Below are positions 27,501-35,250 of a stretch of DNA of 64,000 nt, piece after piece. Each line of letters begins with the position of its first letter. Within the stretch, counting starts at the first letter, position 1. Where the stretch lies: contig CBDUVB010000001.1 in assembly GCA_965370555.1 (NCBI GenBank), positions 62,001 to 126,000 of the forward strand, in the 5' to 3' direction. Made by a program: the position numbers and the translations under genes. This DNA is from JAJOKK01 sp965370555 (GTDB lineage: Bacteria; Bipolaricaulota; Bipolaricaulia; UBA7950; UBA9294). A model generated the notes under the pieces. It saw nothing but the letters and a program-made list of their open reading frames with translations. It was not told where the DNA came from and searched no databases.

Positions 27501-28545
27501 TTAGATATATAGGCAGAATTTTAACAGTGACCGTCTCAAATGCCGTTGTGGTCTTCCCCCCATCGCTGTACTTGGCCATAACCTTTATCTCCCATTCTTC
27601 AGGAGCTGAGGGGATAGTCTCAAAAGGAATCCTTGGGACCACATACCGTATGGTATAAGAGCCATCTCGTTCCGTAACAGAGGCCTCCTCATCTGTTGTT
27701 CCGTCTGCGCGGTGAACTTCTATGCTGATGGGAGCCCAATCCACTGGTTCTCCTCCGAAAGCCAAGTCACCAGTAATGGTTATGGTTTCGTTGGTGACGT
27801 ATACAGGGTTGTCTGGTTTGTCTGTAGAGGCCGTAACCAAGAGGCTGCCGATTGCAATCCGTTTCGTTTGGGTCACATCCGGATAGCCCTTTCTCGACGC
27901 AGTAACCGTAACCGTATGATTCCCTTGGGAAATATCCGATGGCAGTGTGAGTACCTTTCTATAGTTGCCGGATGCATTGGTAGTCGTAGAACCCTGCGGA
28001 TTGATGGCAATCACTACAGAAACACCAGCCAAGCCACCATTGGCCCCAGATACGCTGCCTGTAACGACCACCGCTTCTCCGGGGGAGTAAATCTCCTTGT
28101 CTGTGAAAACACTCAGTTGCATCCCTAAAGGGCATCCTGTTACATCCACTGCGGTCCCTGGAGCAGTGCCGGGGCAGTCATCTACATCATCCAGAACGCC
28201 ATCTCCATCTGAATCCGTAACAATGATATCCCCGGTACCCGACCCATCGCCTGTGTCGCAGCCCAAATCAACGCAAGCTTCATATCTGAGCTTGGCTAAC
28301 ATATAGGCATTGACGTCCTCGTCCGTAAGATCATCCGCATCCAAAACGTTAAAGAAGTAATCTTCTGCACTCTTCCATGCATTGTAGGTTCCCGCGCAGC
28401 CCTCGCATGGATCAGCAGCGAGAGCGATTGTGTTGCCGGCTCCCAAGTCGGCTAAAGCGGCCACAAATAGAAGCGATGCCAGGAGTAGCACGGGAACTAG
28501 AATCGTTAGTAGGACCAAAAAACAGAGTTTCTTGAATCTCCACAT
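24583..28545 (-). CDS. Large membrane-anchored surface protein: metzincin-like protease domain plus PKD repeats
   Basis: 1320 residues with AGGAGGT before the ATG. An N-terminal signal/TM segment (5-35) is followed by a calcium-binding thrombospondin-3-like stretch (DSDGDGVLDDVDDCPG, about 112-127) and Ig-like domains. Near residue 617 HEVGHTLGLYVY matches the zinc motif HExxHxxG, and YCFMG about 70 residues later could be a Met-turn; the third His of metzincins is not at its usual place. Three near-identical PKD-type repeats (about 1000-1285, each with SxDPDGDxLxxSWYxxGE) precede a C-terminal TM helix and a basic RRLRKK tail. It is probably a cell-surface protease or adhesin; proteolysis is unproven. 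Confidence 0.8.
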   Translation of the reverse strand: MWRFKKLCFLVLLTILVPVLLLASLLFVAALADLGAGNTIALAADPCEGCAGTYNAWKSAEDYFFNVLDADDLTDEDVNAYMLAKLRYEACVDLGCDTGDGSGTGDIIVTDSDGDGVLDDVDDCPGTAPGTAVDVTGCPLGMQLSVFTDKEIYSPGEAVVVTGSVSGANGGLAGVSVVIAINPQGSTTTNASGNYRKVLTLPSDISQGNHTVTVTASRKGYPDVTQTKRIAIGSLLVTASTDKPDNPVYVTNETITITGDLAFGGEPVDWAPISIEVHRADGTTDEEASVTERDGSYTIRYVVPRIPFETIPSAPEEWEIKVMAKYSDGGKTTTAFETVTVKILPIYLKLHHVQLVQVIDRISCLPNSQYPDGELRVPSSEQPIFIAGKQAGIRTVISCPSLETVEGVTPFQVTVKLRSTGPNALSQEKEVTVTGGELVSADFLFTLPAGVVSIWIQVDPDEQYVEASDDLKADIINVTVAQPHKSLKLKFVAIDLRMSFSPDWATPMEREFFVWCEEQVRFMRQVYPLPPSRITYGIAVADAPQRAKTSRLVLSLWLGNMAQQEGLALALKNVLLKNVGVLPDSWWGSGESGCAFALAQRSACLVKYRSPLEAVTAHEVGHTLGLYVYQGLEQYQQFREWGLPVDHHIVLRNGALYNLLLEDEAIVAFPHPHVAAGKQAAEVYCFMGLATDANAAWVSKEVYSDLIRTFMDPPVSEVLYVSGIISNRGVVQLGDWYLLEAEPDPLVGELPGDYSIQCLSPSGEVLYTTEFGTDTEDVVFAFNIPFPTDTSRVAIKHGETTLHEVQKTPNSPTVSILYPNGSETLGETCEVRWRADDVDGDELSYAVLYSGDGGKDWTAVATNLLETQYTLALSELPGGDQCLLQVVAMDGFNVGHDESDAFFSVGDKTPFAFITSLEDGGVYPAGEEIWLQGIAYDLEDEASTGLTTEWLSSLDGVLGHAEELRVDSLSEGTHEIAFRVADSKGTTAEEKASITIRGGADLGNHLPSASFALMPDSPEVGDTIVVASTSSDPDGDLLTTSWYLNGEHLLEIDNQSDWEWTDVDAGEYTLTLRVEDGKGGTDENFKVIEVGAAGQESSNRPPAASFTIMPANPTPDDTIKATSTSFDPDGDPLIYSWYVNGVYAGTSGNLPEWTWPNPAEGEYTIGLVVMDGEGGIDEYSKVVTVVRSEWSSNHPPTASFALMPQDPEAGDTIMIVSTSSDPDGDMLTSSWYLDGEHLLELDNQSDWEWADAEAGEHTVALKIDDGRRGSDQYSMAVTVAGDDKDAGSYSSNKSNMLLYFLLIPIAAVVIFLASRRLRKK

Positions 28546-28623
28546 CCCCGTTACCTCCTAGTGTACTAGTAACAGCCTTTGAAAGAGTTCTCGATTAACC
28601 TATACACACCTGGTCCTGTTCCG

Positions 28624-28995
28624 TCAAATTGCATTGGCAACCGCATCTTTGAGGCTTGTGACCCAGTCATCCAACCCCCACATCTGGAATATGTAAGACT
28701 TCTCATCGCATTGGACGTAAAGCCTGCTTCTAAAACTGCCAGCAAGGAGATTGGACATATCTCCCTTCATTCTTTCTACGACCTCTATGTAGACAAGGTC
28801 AAGTACTGTGTCCTTTGCTCTCCGTGCCGGTATAGGGACAGAGAACCTGTCAGGAAGGAAGATAAGTCGCTTGTTGGTTAGAAGAAGTTTGCCTCCGAGT
28901 GGGACAATAAAGGTAGTCTGGAGGTTGGCCCTTGATTCCTTGAGGAGGGCCTCCCCCTCCTGCAACTGCACTCTTGTATTAGGCGTCAGGGCCAT
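28624..28995 (-). CDS. Small GRAM/PH-like domain protein
   Basis: 123 residues. The central GGKLLLTNKRLIFLPDRF matches the core strands of GRAM or bacterial PH-like domains, which bind membranes or proteins. There is no signal peptide or TM segment. AGGAGG precedes the ATG at good spacing. It is one of three consecutive minus-strand accessory genes (with 29052 and 24583). The ligand is unknown. Confidence 0.7.
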   Translation of the reverse strand: MALTPNTRVQLQEGEALLKESRANLQTTFIVPLGGKLLLTNKRLIFLPDRFSVPIPARRAKDTVLDLVYIEVVERMKGDMSNLLAGSFRSRLYVQCDEKSYIFQMWGLDDWVTSLKDAVANAI

Positions 28996-29051
28996 GTTCT
29001 GGCCTCCTTTGAAGGAAGTGGTAGAGCTGCAAGCGGTTCAGCAACTGCGGT

Positions 29052-29528
29052 CTACACCCCATGTAGCAGTTCCAATCTAAGATTCAGGATGGCATCCTCT
29101 TCAATGTCGATCAGTAACTCCTCTGAGTAACTATAGTCGCCATAGAAGGCGCGAACAAAATACTTACCCGGATCCAGATCCGCCTGCCAATAGCCGTGCT
29201 CTCCTGATTCAACTTCGGCGACCAGTTCGCCTACGTTGTAGTTTATATGTTCAGGTTCTTCTCCACTTATCTTGTAGGTCCCTGCCTCCACCGCTCTGTT
29301 AATGACAATCGAAGCTCCCACATAGGTATCAGGCGTTGCTCCCTCAGGCAAGAAGCCACCATGATCCACAACAATTCCCGCTGCCCTTCCCATGCCCGGC
29401 TCCAGGTCCAATCTGCCCAATTCATCTAAACTAGGGCTTCTAGGGCTAGGATAGTAGAAAAGGAGGGCAACGCAGATCGATATAGCCACTAGACTGATAA
29501 CCAAAGCAGTAACCAACGACTTCGTCAT
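29052..29528 (-). CDS. Membrane-anchored protein with carboxypeptidase-regulatory-like domain
   Basis: 158 residues. One N-terminal TM/signal-anchor helix (LVTALVISLVAISICVALLFYY) is followed by an all-beta region with GYWQADLDPGKYFVRAFYGDY, typical of small Ig-like or CarboxypepD_reg modules on surface proteins. AAGGAGA precedes the ATG. Function unknown; it is probably displayed on the outer face of the inner membrane next to the large surface protein. Confidence 0.6.
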   Translation of the reverse strand: MTKSLVTALVISLVAISICVALLFYYPSPRSPSLDELGRLDLEPGMGRAAGIVVDHGGFLPEGATPDTYVGASIVINRAVEAGTYKISGEEPEHINYNVGELVAEVESGEHGYWQADLDPGKYFVRAFYGDYSYSEELLIDIEEDAILNLRLELLHGV

Positions 29529-29631
29529 GACCGCTCTTCTCCTTCCCTAAGACCCTATTGGTAGCTTGACAGCCGTATTCGTTGGCTTCCAAGATTCCGA
29601 TGCTTCATTCGCCTATCAGCATCACCTGGAT

Positions 29632-30054
29632 TCAACTTCCAAGTGCAACTGTCAAGGGTGTCTTCGTGGAGAAGAATACTTCGAACGGGGTTTGGAATCC
29701 AAGGGTCTTCCTTGGTCGGTGATTGAGCTGGTTCGCCACATGCTCGATTTCTTCCCTAGCAATAGCCATCAGCTCGCATCCCTTCGGGAAGTACTGACGA
29801 ATCAACCCGTTCGTGTTCTCGTTTACCCCACGCTCCCATGATGAGTACGGATGAGCAAAGTAGATCTTCGCCCCTAGCGCCTTGGCAATCTGCTCATGCT
29901 CGGCCAGTTCCTTCCCGTTGTCGTAGGTCAACGTGTGTACCCGTTCCTTGTGTATGGTAAGACCAGCGACAATGGTCGCCTGCACCGCTGCGGCTGTCTT
30001 ACGCGCTACTGCCCCAATGACAGTGTACAGCAACCTCCGCTCAACCAAGGTCAC
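29632..30054 (-). pseudogene. IS30-family transposase, C-terminal remnant
   Basis: The surviving 140 residues contain the second catalytic Asp (TYDNGKELAEHE) and the Glu block (WERGVNENTNGLIRQYFPKG) of IS30 DDE transposases, then LNHRPRKTLGFQTPFEVF. The helix-turn-helix N-terminus and the first Asp are missing. Upstream sequence in the same frame (to about 30105) contains a short IS30-like piece, suggesting an internal deletion. It is dead. Confidence 0.85.
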
Positions 30055-30170
30055 TAATCTGAAGTTCCTGGCGATTTTGGGTCTGGAATTAAGCGGTAAG
30101 CCTGTTGGTATACGGCATTGAGCGGATATATGTCATCCATTTTGTAGCCATGTATGTCTTGCCGATATGC

Positions 30171-30198
30171 TTGATATTTCTAGTTTGATATGTATAAT
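30171..30198 (+). promoter_or_regulatory. IS1634 transposase promoter, probably leaderless
   Basis: TTGATA (30171-30176), a 16-bp spacer and TATAAT (30193-30198) lie just 7 nt upstream of the transposase ATG at 30206. There is no ribosome binding site. Confidence 0.65.
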
Positions 30199-30205
30199 AG
30201 TAGCC

Positions 30206-31810
30206 ATGCACATCGATATTGTCCCCAACCGTAACTCGAAACCGACGATCCTTCTGCGAGAGTCCTACCGTGAGGGGGGTAAGGTGAAGAAGCACACCCT
30301 GGCCAACCTGTCGAAACTCTCCATGGACCAAGTACAGCTGTTCCGCCAGGTGCTCAAGGGAGAGCAACTGATCCCAGTAGATACTCTGTTTGACGTCTCC
30401 TCATCACAGCACCACGGACATATCCAGGCGGTGCGTACGGCGATGAAACGACTGCGGTTTGACAATCTGATTGCCTCACGATGCACCCGTGAGCGCGACC
30501 TGGTGGTAGCGATGGTCGCAGCACGGATTCTGGAACCGGAGAGCAAGCTTGCCACCACCCGCTGGTGGCATACGACCACTCTTCCCGGGGATCTTGGGGT
30601 AGCCGATGCCACAGAGGACGACCTGTATCAAGCGATGGATTGGCTGCTCGACCGCCAAGACCGTATCGAGAAGAAGCTGGCAGCACGGCACCTGGAGGAG
30701 GGAGGGCTGGTGTTGTACGACTTGAGTTCGAGCTACTTCGAGGGGACGGCCTGTCCTCTGGCGGCGCGTGGTTACAACCGGGACAAGAAGAAGGGTAAGT
30801 TGCAGGTGAACTACGGCTTGCTCACCGATCAAAGAGGCTGTCCAGTATCGATATCGGTCTTTTCGGGGAACACCGGTGATCCGACGACCCTCATGTCGCA
30901 GGTAACGAAGGTAAAGGAACAGTTCAAGCTTGACAGTCTGGTATTGGTCGGTGATCGGGGGATGATCTCTCAGAAACAGATCGACGAACTTAGCGGAATC
31001 GAGGGTATTGATTGGATCACCGCGTTACGGAGTGGTCAGATCAGCAAACTGATGCAGGATGGAACGATCAACATGAGCTTGTTCGACGAGCGCGATCTGT
31101 GCGAGTTCAGCCATCCTGACTTTCCTTTGGAGAGGCTGGTGGTCTGTCGTAACCCATTGATGGCGGAGAGGCGTGTGCGCACCCGTCAGTCCCTGATCGA
31201 GGCGACGGTGCAGGAGCTGGAGAAGGTCAGGGGGATGGTCAAGCGGGGGAAGCTCAAGGCCAAGGAGAAGATTGGGGTACGGGTAGGGAAGGTAGTGAAC
31301 AAGTACAAGGTGGGGAAGCACTTCCAACTTGTCATCGAAGAAGGACAGTTCAGTTACCATCTTCTGCCAGAGAAGGTAGCAGAAGAAGCGGCGATGGATG
31401 GTCTGTATGTGATCCGCACCAGCCTCTCCAAGGAGCGGATGAACGGTGCGGAGGCGGTAAGGAGTTACAAACAGCTATCCAATGTAGAGCGTGCTTTCCG
31501 TAGTTTGAAGGGGATCGATCTCAAGGTACGGCCGGTCTATCACCACCTGGATGATCGGGTACGCGCGCACATCTTCCTATGCATGTTGGCCTACTACGTG
31601 GAGTGGCACATGAAAGAGGCCTGGTGTGAGCTGCTGTTCAGTGACGAGGATCATGAAGCTAAACTGATCCGTGATCCAGTGGCCCCGGCAAGGAGATCAG
31701 CGCAGGCATTGAAAAAGGTTCACAGCAGGACCTTGGACGACGGTACAGAGATACACAGCTTCCACACATTACTGAACCGCCCCGGCTTTTCCGGAGGGTT
31801 TGTTACGTGA
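30206..31810 (+). mobile_element. IS1634-family transposase, apparently intact
   Basis: 534 residues encoding an IS4-superfamily DDE transposase of the IS1634 group. Candidate catalytic residues: Asp in YDLSSSYFEG, Asp in LVGDRGMISQKQ and Glu in SNVERAFRSLK followed by VRPVYHH. No internal stop or frameshift is seen, so it may still be active. It sits between a dead IS30 piece and a dead IS3 piece; its 3' end overlaps the IS3 orfB tail by 8 bp. I could not define terminal inverted repeats or a target duplication. Confidence 0.9.
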
Positions 31811-32367
31811 GTCCGGCCACCATGACCGGAGCCTCCTGACTCTGATAGTATAGCACCTCACACTCGGCGGGTGGTATATTCCCGATCGGCTCAAGCAGCC
31901 GCCGGTTGTTGAACCAGTCCACCCAATCGAGAGTCTCGAATTCCACATGGTCAACGTTGCACACAAGGTACGACGCTACATCCATCTTTTCGTAGTGTCG
32001 GAGCTTGTTTCCGACGTTGAGGGGTTTATTCTTAAGAGCACTCATGTAGCTAATACGAACAACAAGCTGATTCACTTGCGGCGAATCTCCGCTTCCTTCC
32101 CAGCAGCTGCTCTAGCTCCCTGATCCTCCTCTCGTATTGCGCTACCGTCGTATCCTTCCCAAATACCTCCGCCCCCTTTTCCAGGAACTCCTGCTTCCAG
32201 CGAGACACGGTCACTGGATGGATGTTGTATACCCGCGCAATCTCTGTCGCTTCTCGATCCCCTTTCAGTACCTCCAGCACTACCTGGAACTGAAGCCGAG
32301 GCGAGTACCTCTTCCCTTTCTTCCCCACTTCGATCACCTCTCTCTCCTTCAGAGGCGATCTTACCAC
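31803..32367 (-). mobile_element. IS3-family element remnant (orfA start joined to orfB end)
   Basis: From 32367 an OrfA-like helix-turn-helix protein begins (SPRLQFQVVLEVLKGDREATEIARVYNIHPVTVSRWKQEF), then shifts frame after QLLGRK. From about 32075 to 31803 only the orfB C-terminus remains (DWVDWFNNRRLLEPIGNIPPAE...YY). The central integrase core with its DDE residues is deleted, so the element is inactive. Its left end abuts the second HU gene. Confidence 0.85.
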
Positions 32368-32421
32368 ACTCCCACTTCCGCTCTTAGCACATCAGGTGGT
32401 ACAACTTTCCCACCGCGGCTC

Positions 32422-32745
32422 CTGAACAAAGCGCAGTTCGTTGATAAGCTAGTTAAGAAGACCGGCTTTATGAAGAAAGATGCACGCAAGGCAGTCGCTG
32501 CAATACTCGATGTGATCACCGAGAACCTGACAAAGAACGAACCCGTAGTCTTTACCGGGTTCGGCAAGTTTGAGGTGCGAGCGCGGAAAGCGGTCAAGCG
32601 GATCAACCCGCAAACCGGAAAACGGATCAACGTGCCGGCAAAGGTCGTGCCTGCGTTCAAATCAGGGAAGAACCTGAAAGACGTCATCGCTAAGAAGCTC
32701 AAGGTTGTACAGGCAGGATCCAAAATCAAGGTGAAGAAGGCATAG
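32422..32745 (+). pseudogene. Second HU-like gene lacking a start codon
   Basis: The frame encodes a complete HU body (NKAQFVDKLVKKTG, GFGKFEVRARKAV, RINPQTGKRINVPAKVVPAFKSGKNLK) with a Lys-rich tail. Where the family begins Met-Asn-Lys, the sequence reads CTG-AAC-AAA directly after IS3-derived DNA. No in-frame ATG, GTG or TTG and no ribosome site lie in the adjoining sequence. The simplest reading is that the IS3 insertion removed the A of ATG and the promoter. Translation from CTG is possible but unsupported. Confidence 0.75.
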
Positions 32746-32757
32746 CAGCTCTCCCCG

Positions 32758-33018
32758 TTATTTAGGGTGTGAGATCAGGTCAAGAAGATAGCAGACTCCC
32801 TGGCCAACTTGGAAGTAGAACCGCCATCCGCCATTGACCCTTGCTTGCCAGATGCGCTTTTCCGGGTCGACTATCTTTGCTCGTAGGGATGGGTGACGCG
32901 CATCCTGCGCGAGAAGATGAAGCGCTTTCTTTGTCCGCTCCTGAATAGCAGGAGGCGCCTTCTTGTAGCCCCTCTTGAACTGTGCGGAACGGATGAAGCG
33001 CATCCCGTCAGGAGTCAA
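32758..33018 (-). CDS. RelE/ParE-superfamily toxin
   Basis: 86 residues of the small RelE-fold toxin type, usually ribosome-dependent mRNA interferases or gyrase poisons. RSAQFKRGYKKAPPAIQERTKKAL, the RIWQARVNGGWRFYFQV strand and the Arg/Tyr-rich core are seen; the C-terminus is short. The ATG at 33018 overlaps the antitoxin by 11 bp (ATG 33003 is also in frame), the normal antitoxin-first layout. The target cannot be decided from sequence. Confidence 0.8.
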   Translation of the reverse strand: MTPDGMRFIRSAQFKRGYKKAPPAIQERTKKALHLLAQDARHPSLRAKIVDPEKRIWQARVNGGWRFYFQVGQGVCYLLDLISHPK

Positions 33019-33277
33019 GGTCAGCGATCAATTCTTCGACGGTGGCAAATTCCTTGCCTTTTCCCGTCTTGATTTCCCGTAGTGCCGTTGCGATCGCCTT
33101 CTTTCCTTGTGGGGAACCATACCACTCATCACGATCGACGAGCTCCTTGGGAATATACTCTAGTTTCCCGTCGTTGAGCTTGACTTCGAGGTAGTCGCCA
33201 ACGTTCAATTGTAGGCTGTCAAATAGCTCCTTGGGGATGACAACCTGCCTTCTCTGCATGATTTTTACAATCGACAT
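33008..33277 (-). CDS. AbrB/MazE-type antitoxin
   Basis: 89 residues. The N-terminal swapped-hairpin DNA-binding domain is clear (SIVKIMQRRQVVIPKELFDSLQLNVGDYLEV), and an acidic C-terminal segment would bind the toxin. ATG 33277 is chosen because GGAGG lies about 7 nt upstream; the frame extends to 33295. It is followed by the overlapping RelE-type toxin and is preceded by a palindromic operator. Confidence 0.82.
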   Translation of the reverse strand: MSIVKIMQRRQVVIPKELFDSLQLNVGDYLEVKLNDGKLEYIPKELVDRDEWYGSPQGKKAIATALREIKTGKGKEFATVEELIADLDS

Positions 33278-33288
33278 TGGATCCCTCC

Positions 33289-33308
33289 TTATCATACTAT
33301 TATGATAA
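33289..33308. promoter_or_regulatory. Probable toxin-antitoxin operator
   Basis: TTATCATA (33289-33296) and TATGATAA (33301-33308) form an 8-bp inverted repeat with a 4-bp centre, just upstream of the AbrB-type antitoxin start and its ribosome site. The position is right for autorepression by the antitoxin or the complex. Confidence 0.55.
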
Positions 33309-33407
33309 TCATACTGAGCCGGATATCAACCCGCAGTGAGCAAGAGTACATCGCCTTCTTGTGGGACCCCTGAAAGGACTTAACCGTGGTTCTGTGGCAA
33401 AAGGTTT

Positions 33408-33436
33408 TTGCAAAGGCTAGCTGCAAGCACTATAAT
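33408..33436 (+). promoter_or_regulatory. ssrA promoter
   Basis: TTGCAA (33408-33413), 17 bp, TATAAT (33431-33436). Transcription would start about 12 nt before the mature tmRNA 5' end. Confidence 0.75.
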
Positions 33437-33455
33437 CATGATGGTTCATTGACAT

Positions 33456-33819
<364 letters not shown>

Positions 33820-33907
33820 GTACCTATGGAAGTCTTTATCAAGCGCGATCGTTCGTTCCCGCATTGCCCAATAGACCGCTTTAGGGTTCGTGTTGGCACG
33901 TGTGCAG

Positions 33908-33936
33908 TTGACAGTTGCCCGAGCCGCGTCTAAAAT
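33908..33936 (+). promoter_or_regulatory. Cold-shock gene promoter with long leader
   Basis: TTGACA (33908-33913), 17 bp, TAAAAT (33931-33936). The start near 33943 leaves a leader of about 107 nt before the csp ATG, reminiscent of the structured cspA leader. Confidence 0.7.
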
Positions 33937-34049
33937 GTAGATGCTGTTGGTGATCTTGCAGTAGTTTAAGCTTGGGATGTAGATTATCTATCACCTGCCT
34001 AGAACACTCTGCCAAGATTAGATACCCAACACCAGGGAGGTAGATTTCT

Positions 34050-34259
34050 ATGGCAGATCGTGAGACTGGAACCGTAAAATGGTTCAACGAGAGCAAGGGA
34101 TTCGGCTTCATCGAGCGCGAGCAGGGTGAGGACGTATTCGTGCACTTTAGGTCGATTCGCGGCGAGGGATTCAAGACGCTATCTGAGGGACAAAAGGTGG
34201 AATTCACCCTTACCCAAGGGGAGAAAGGCCCACAAGCCGATGATGTTGTTGTACTGTAG
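34050..34259 (+). CDS. Cold-shock protein (CspA family)
   Basis: A 69-residue single cold-shock domain that binds single-stranded nucleic acids. RNP1 (KGFGFI) and RNP2 (VFVHF) are intact, and GTVKWFNESKG is the usual start. A GGGAGGT ribosome site lies before the ATG. It has its own promoter and long leader, so temperature-dependent control by leader folding is plausible. Confidence 0.95.
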   Translation: MADRETGTVKWFNESKGFGFIEREQGEDVFVHFRSIRGEGFKTLSEGQKVEFTLTQGEKGPQADDVVVL

Positions 34260-34592
34260 CATTCATAGGACATAGAACAAATCCTTCCGGGCTTCGGGGT
34301 TCCCGCCTCTCGCATTCTCCACATTACTCCCAAGTAGTGTGCCTCAGAGTGAAAGTTCTACAATCATTCACCTAGGCTCTCTTCTTGGAGTCTTGCAATT
34401 GCGTAGGAAAGTGACATTTGTGAAGAGTTCCATCTTCATTCACGTCGGGTCTCTGGCAGGGACGCCTCGCGGGGGGAGGCGAAGAAGATGCAAATGGGCT
34501 TCAGAAAGCGTTTTCAGCTCCATGAGCATGTTAGGACAAAAGTTCTCTCATCGTTCACGTAGGCTCCACAACTGCATACTACACACTCTGAC
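34260..34592. other. Non-coding stretch with three degenerate repeats
   Basis: No gene is supported. Three loosely related units of about 27 bp start at 34354, 34436 and 34541. Each reads AGTTC, then a few bases, then TTCAC, then a GG-TCT/TCC ending. Spacing is irregular (82 and 105 bp). A CGCCTC/GAGGCG hairpin lies near 34462-34480. Confidence 0.4.
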
Positions 34593-35150
34593 TCACAGGC
34601 CAAGAAGAAAACGTCGTTCCTGGCGTGGGGAGCGCAGGTGAACTAGGTGCAGGTGGGCGTGCTCGGGAGAAGAAAGGAGTTCTGGGTATTCCCTTCTTCG
34701 TCTGCGATAGGTCTTAAACGCCCACAGAAAGATCGAATCGCGACTGAGAAACTGCGTGAGTACCCGTTCCTTGTTTCCGCTCCATAGCTCCTCGCGGGTA
34801 AAGATCCTTCGGAAGGTGCGCCTCGTAAGCCGGTATAGGATGGTAGGGAGGCTGTAATCGAGCCACACAATCGTATCCGCGCGGGACCACACGATATCGC
34901 GCACTGCGCTGTAGTTCCCATCGGTCACCCAGGCCTCGCCGCTTAGCGCACGAGTGACCCTCTCACGGAAGAGATCCGTTGGGGCTTCCGTCCAGCCGGG
35001 CTCCCAATGAAGAGCGTCGAGCTCCACGTGTGGTACCTCAAGTCGCCGCGCCAGTTCACCCGCCAGGGTAGTCTTCCCGGATCCGGTCGTACCCACCACC
35101 ACGATCCGACGGCCAAGCTTGAAAGGCTTATCCTGAATAAGGGGTTTCAT
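34593..35150 (-). CDS. P-loop kinase-like protein (adenylate kinase/FlaR-type)
   Basis: About 185 residues with Walker A GTTGSGKTT near the N-terminus. Then come VELDALHWEPGW, a conserved feature of the FlaR-like adenylate-kinase-related proteins, DGNYSAVRDIVWSRADTIVWLDY and an Arg-rich C-terminal half. ATG 35150 is preferred, since it falls after the upstream terminator; ATG 35186 is an alternative. A strong terminator separates it from the surface-protein operon. The substrate is unknown. Confidence 0.75.
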   Translation of the reverse strand: MKPLIQDKPFKLGRRIVVVGTTGSGKTTLAGELARRLEVPHVELDALHWEPGWTEAPTDLFRERVTRALSGEAWVTDGNYSAVRDIVWSRADTIVWLDYSLPTILYRLTRRTFRRIFTREELWSGNKERVLTQFLSRDSIFLWAFKTYRRRRREYPELLSSPEHAHLHLVHLRSPRQERRFLLGL

Positions 35151-35194
35151 CGCACCAACACACTCATTCTCGGAGAGGTTTGCCATAGTGCACC

Positions 35195-35232
35195 AAAAAT
35201 CCTCCGGGACTTTCGAAAGATCCCGGAGGATT
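35195..35232 (-). terminator. Rho-independent terminator of the exosortase operon
   Basis: On the minus strand AATCCTCCGGGA pairs with TCCCGGAGGATT (12-bp perfect stem, 11-nt loop), followed directly by a T-run. It lies 19 bp after the stop of the 1015-residue surface protein. Confidence 0.88.
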
Positions 35233-35250
35233 GTCGAACGCCTGCTTAGA

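Noticed and set aside
32137..32421. Long N-terminal extension of the second HU protein
   Set aside because: This part is read from the opposite strand of the IS3 remnant and shows no protein-like conservation.
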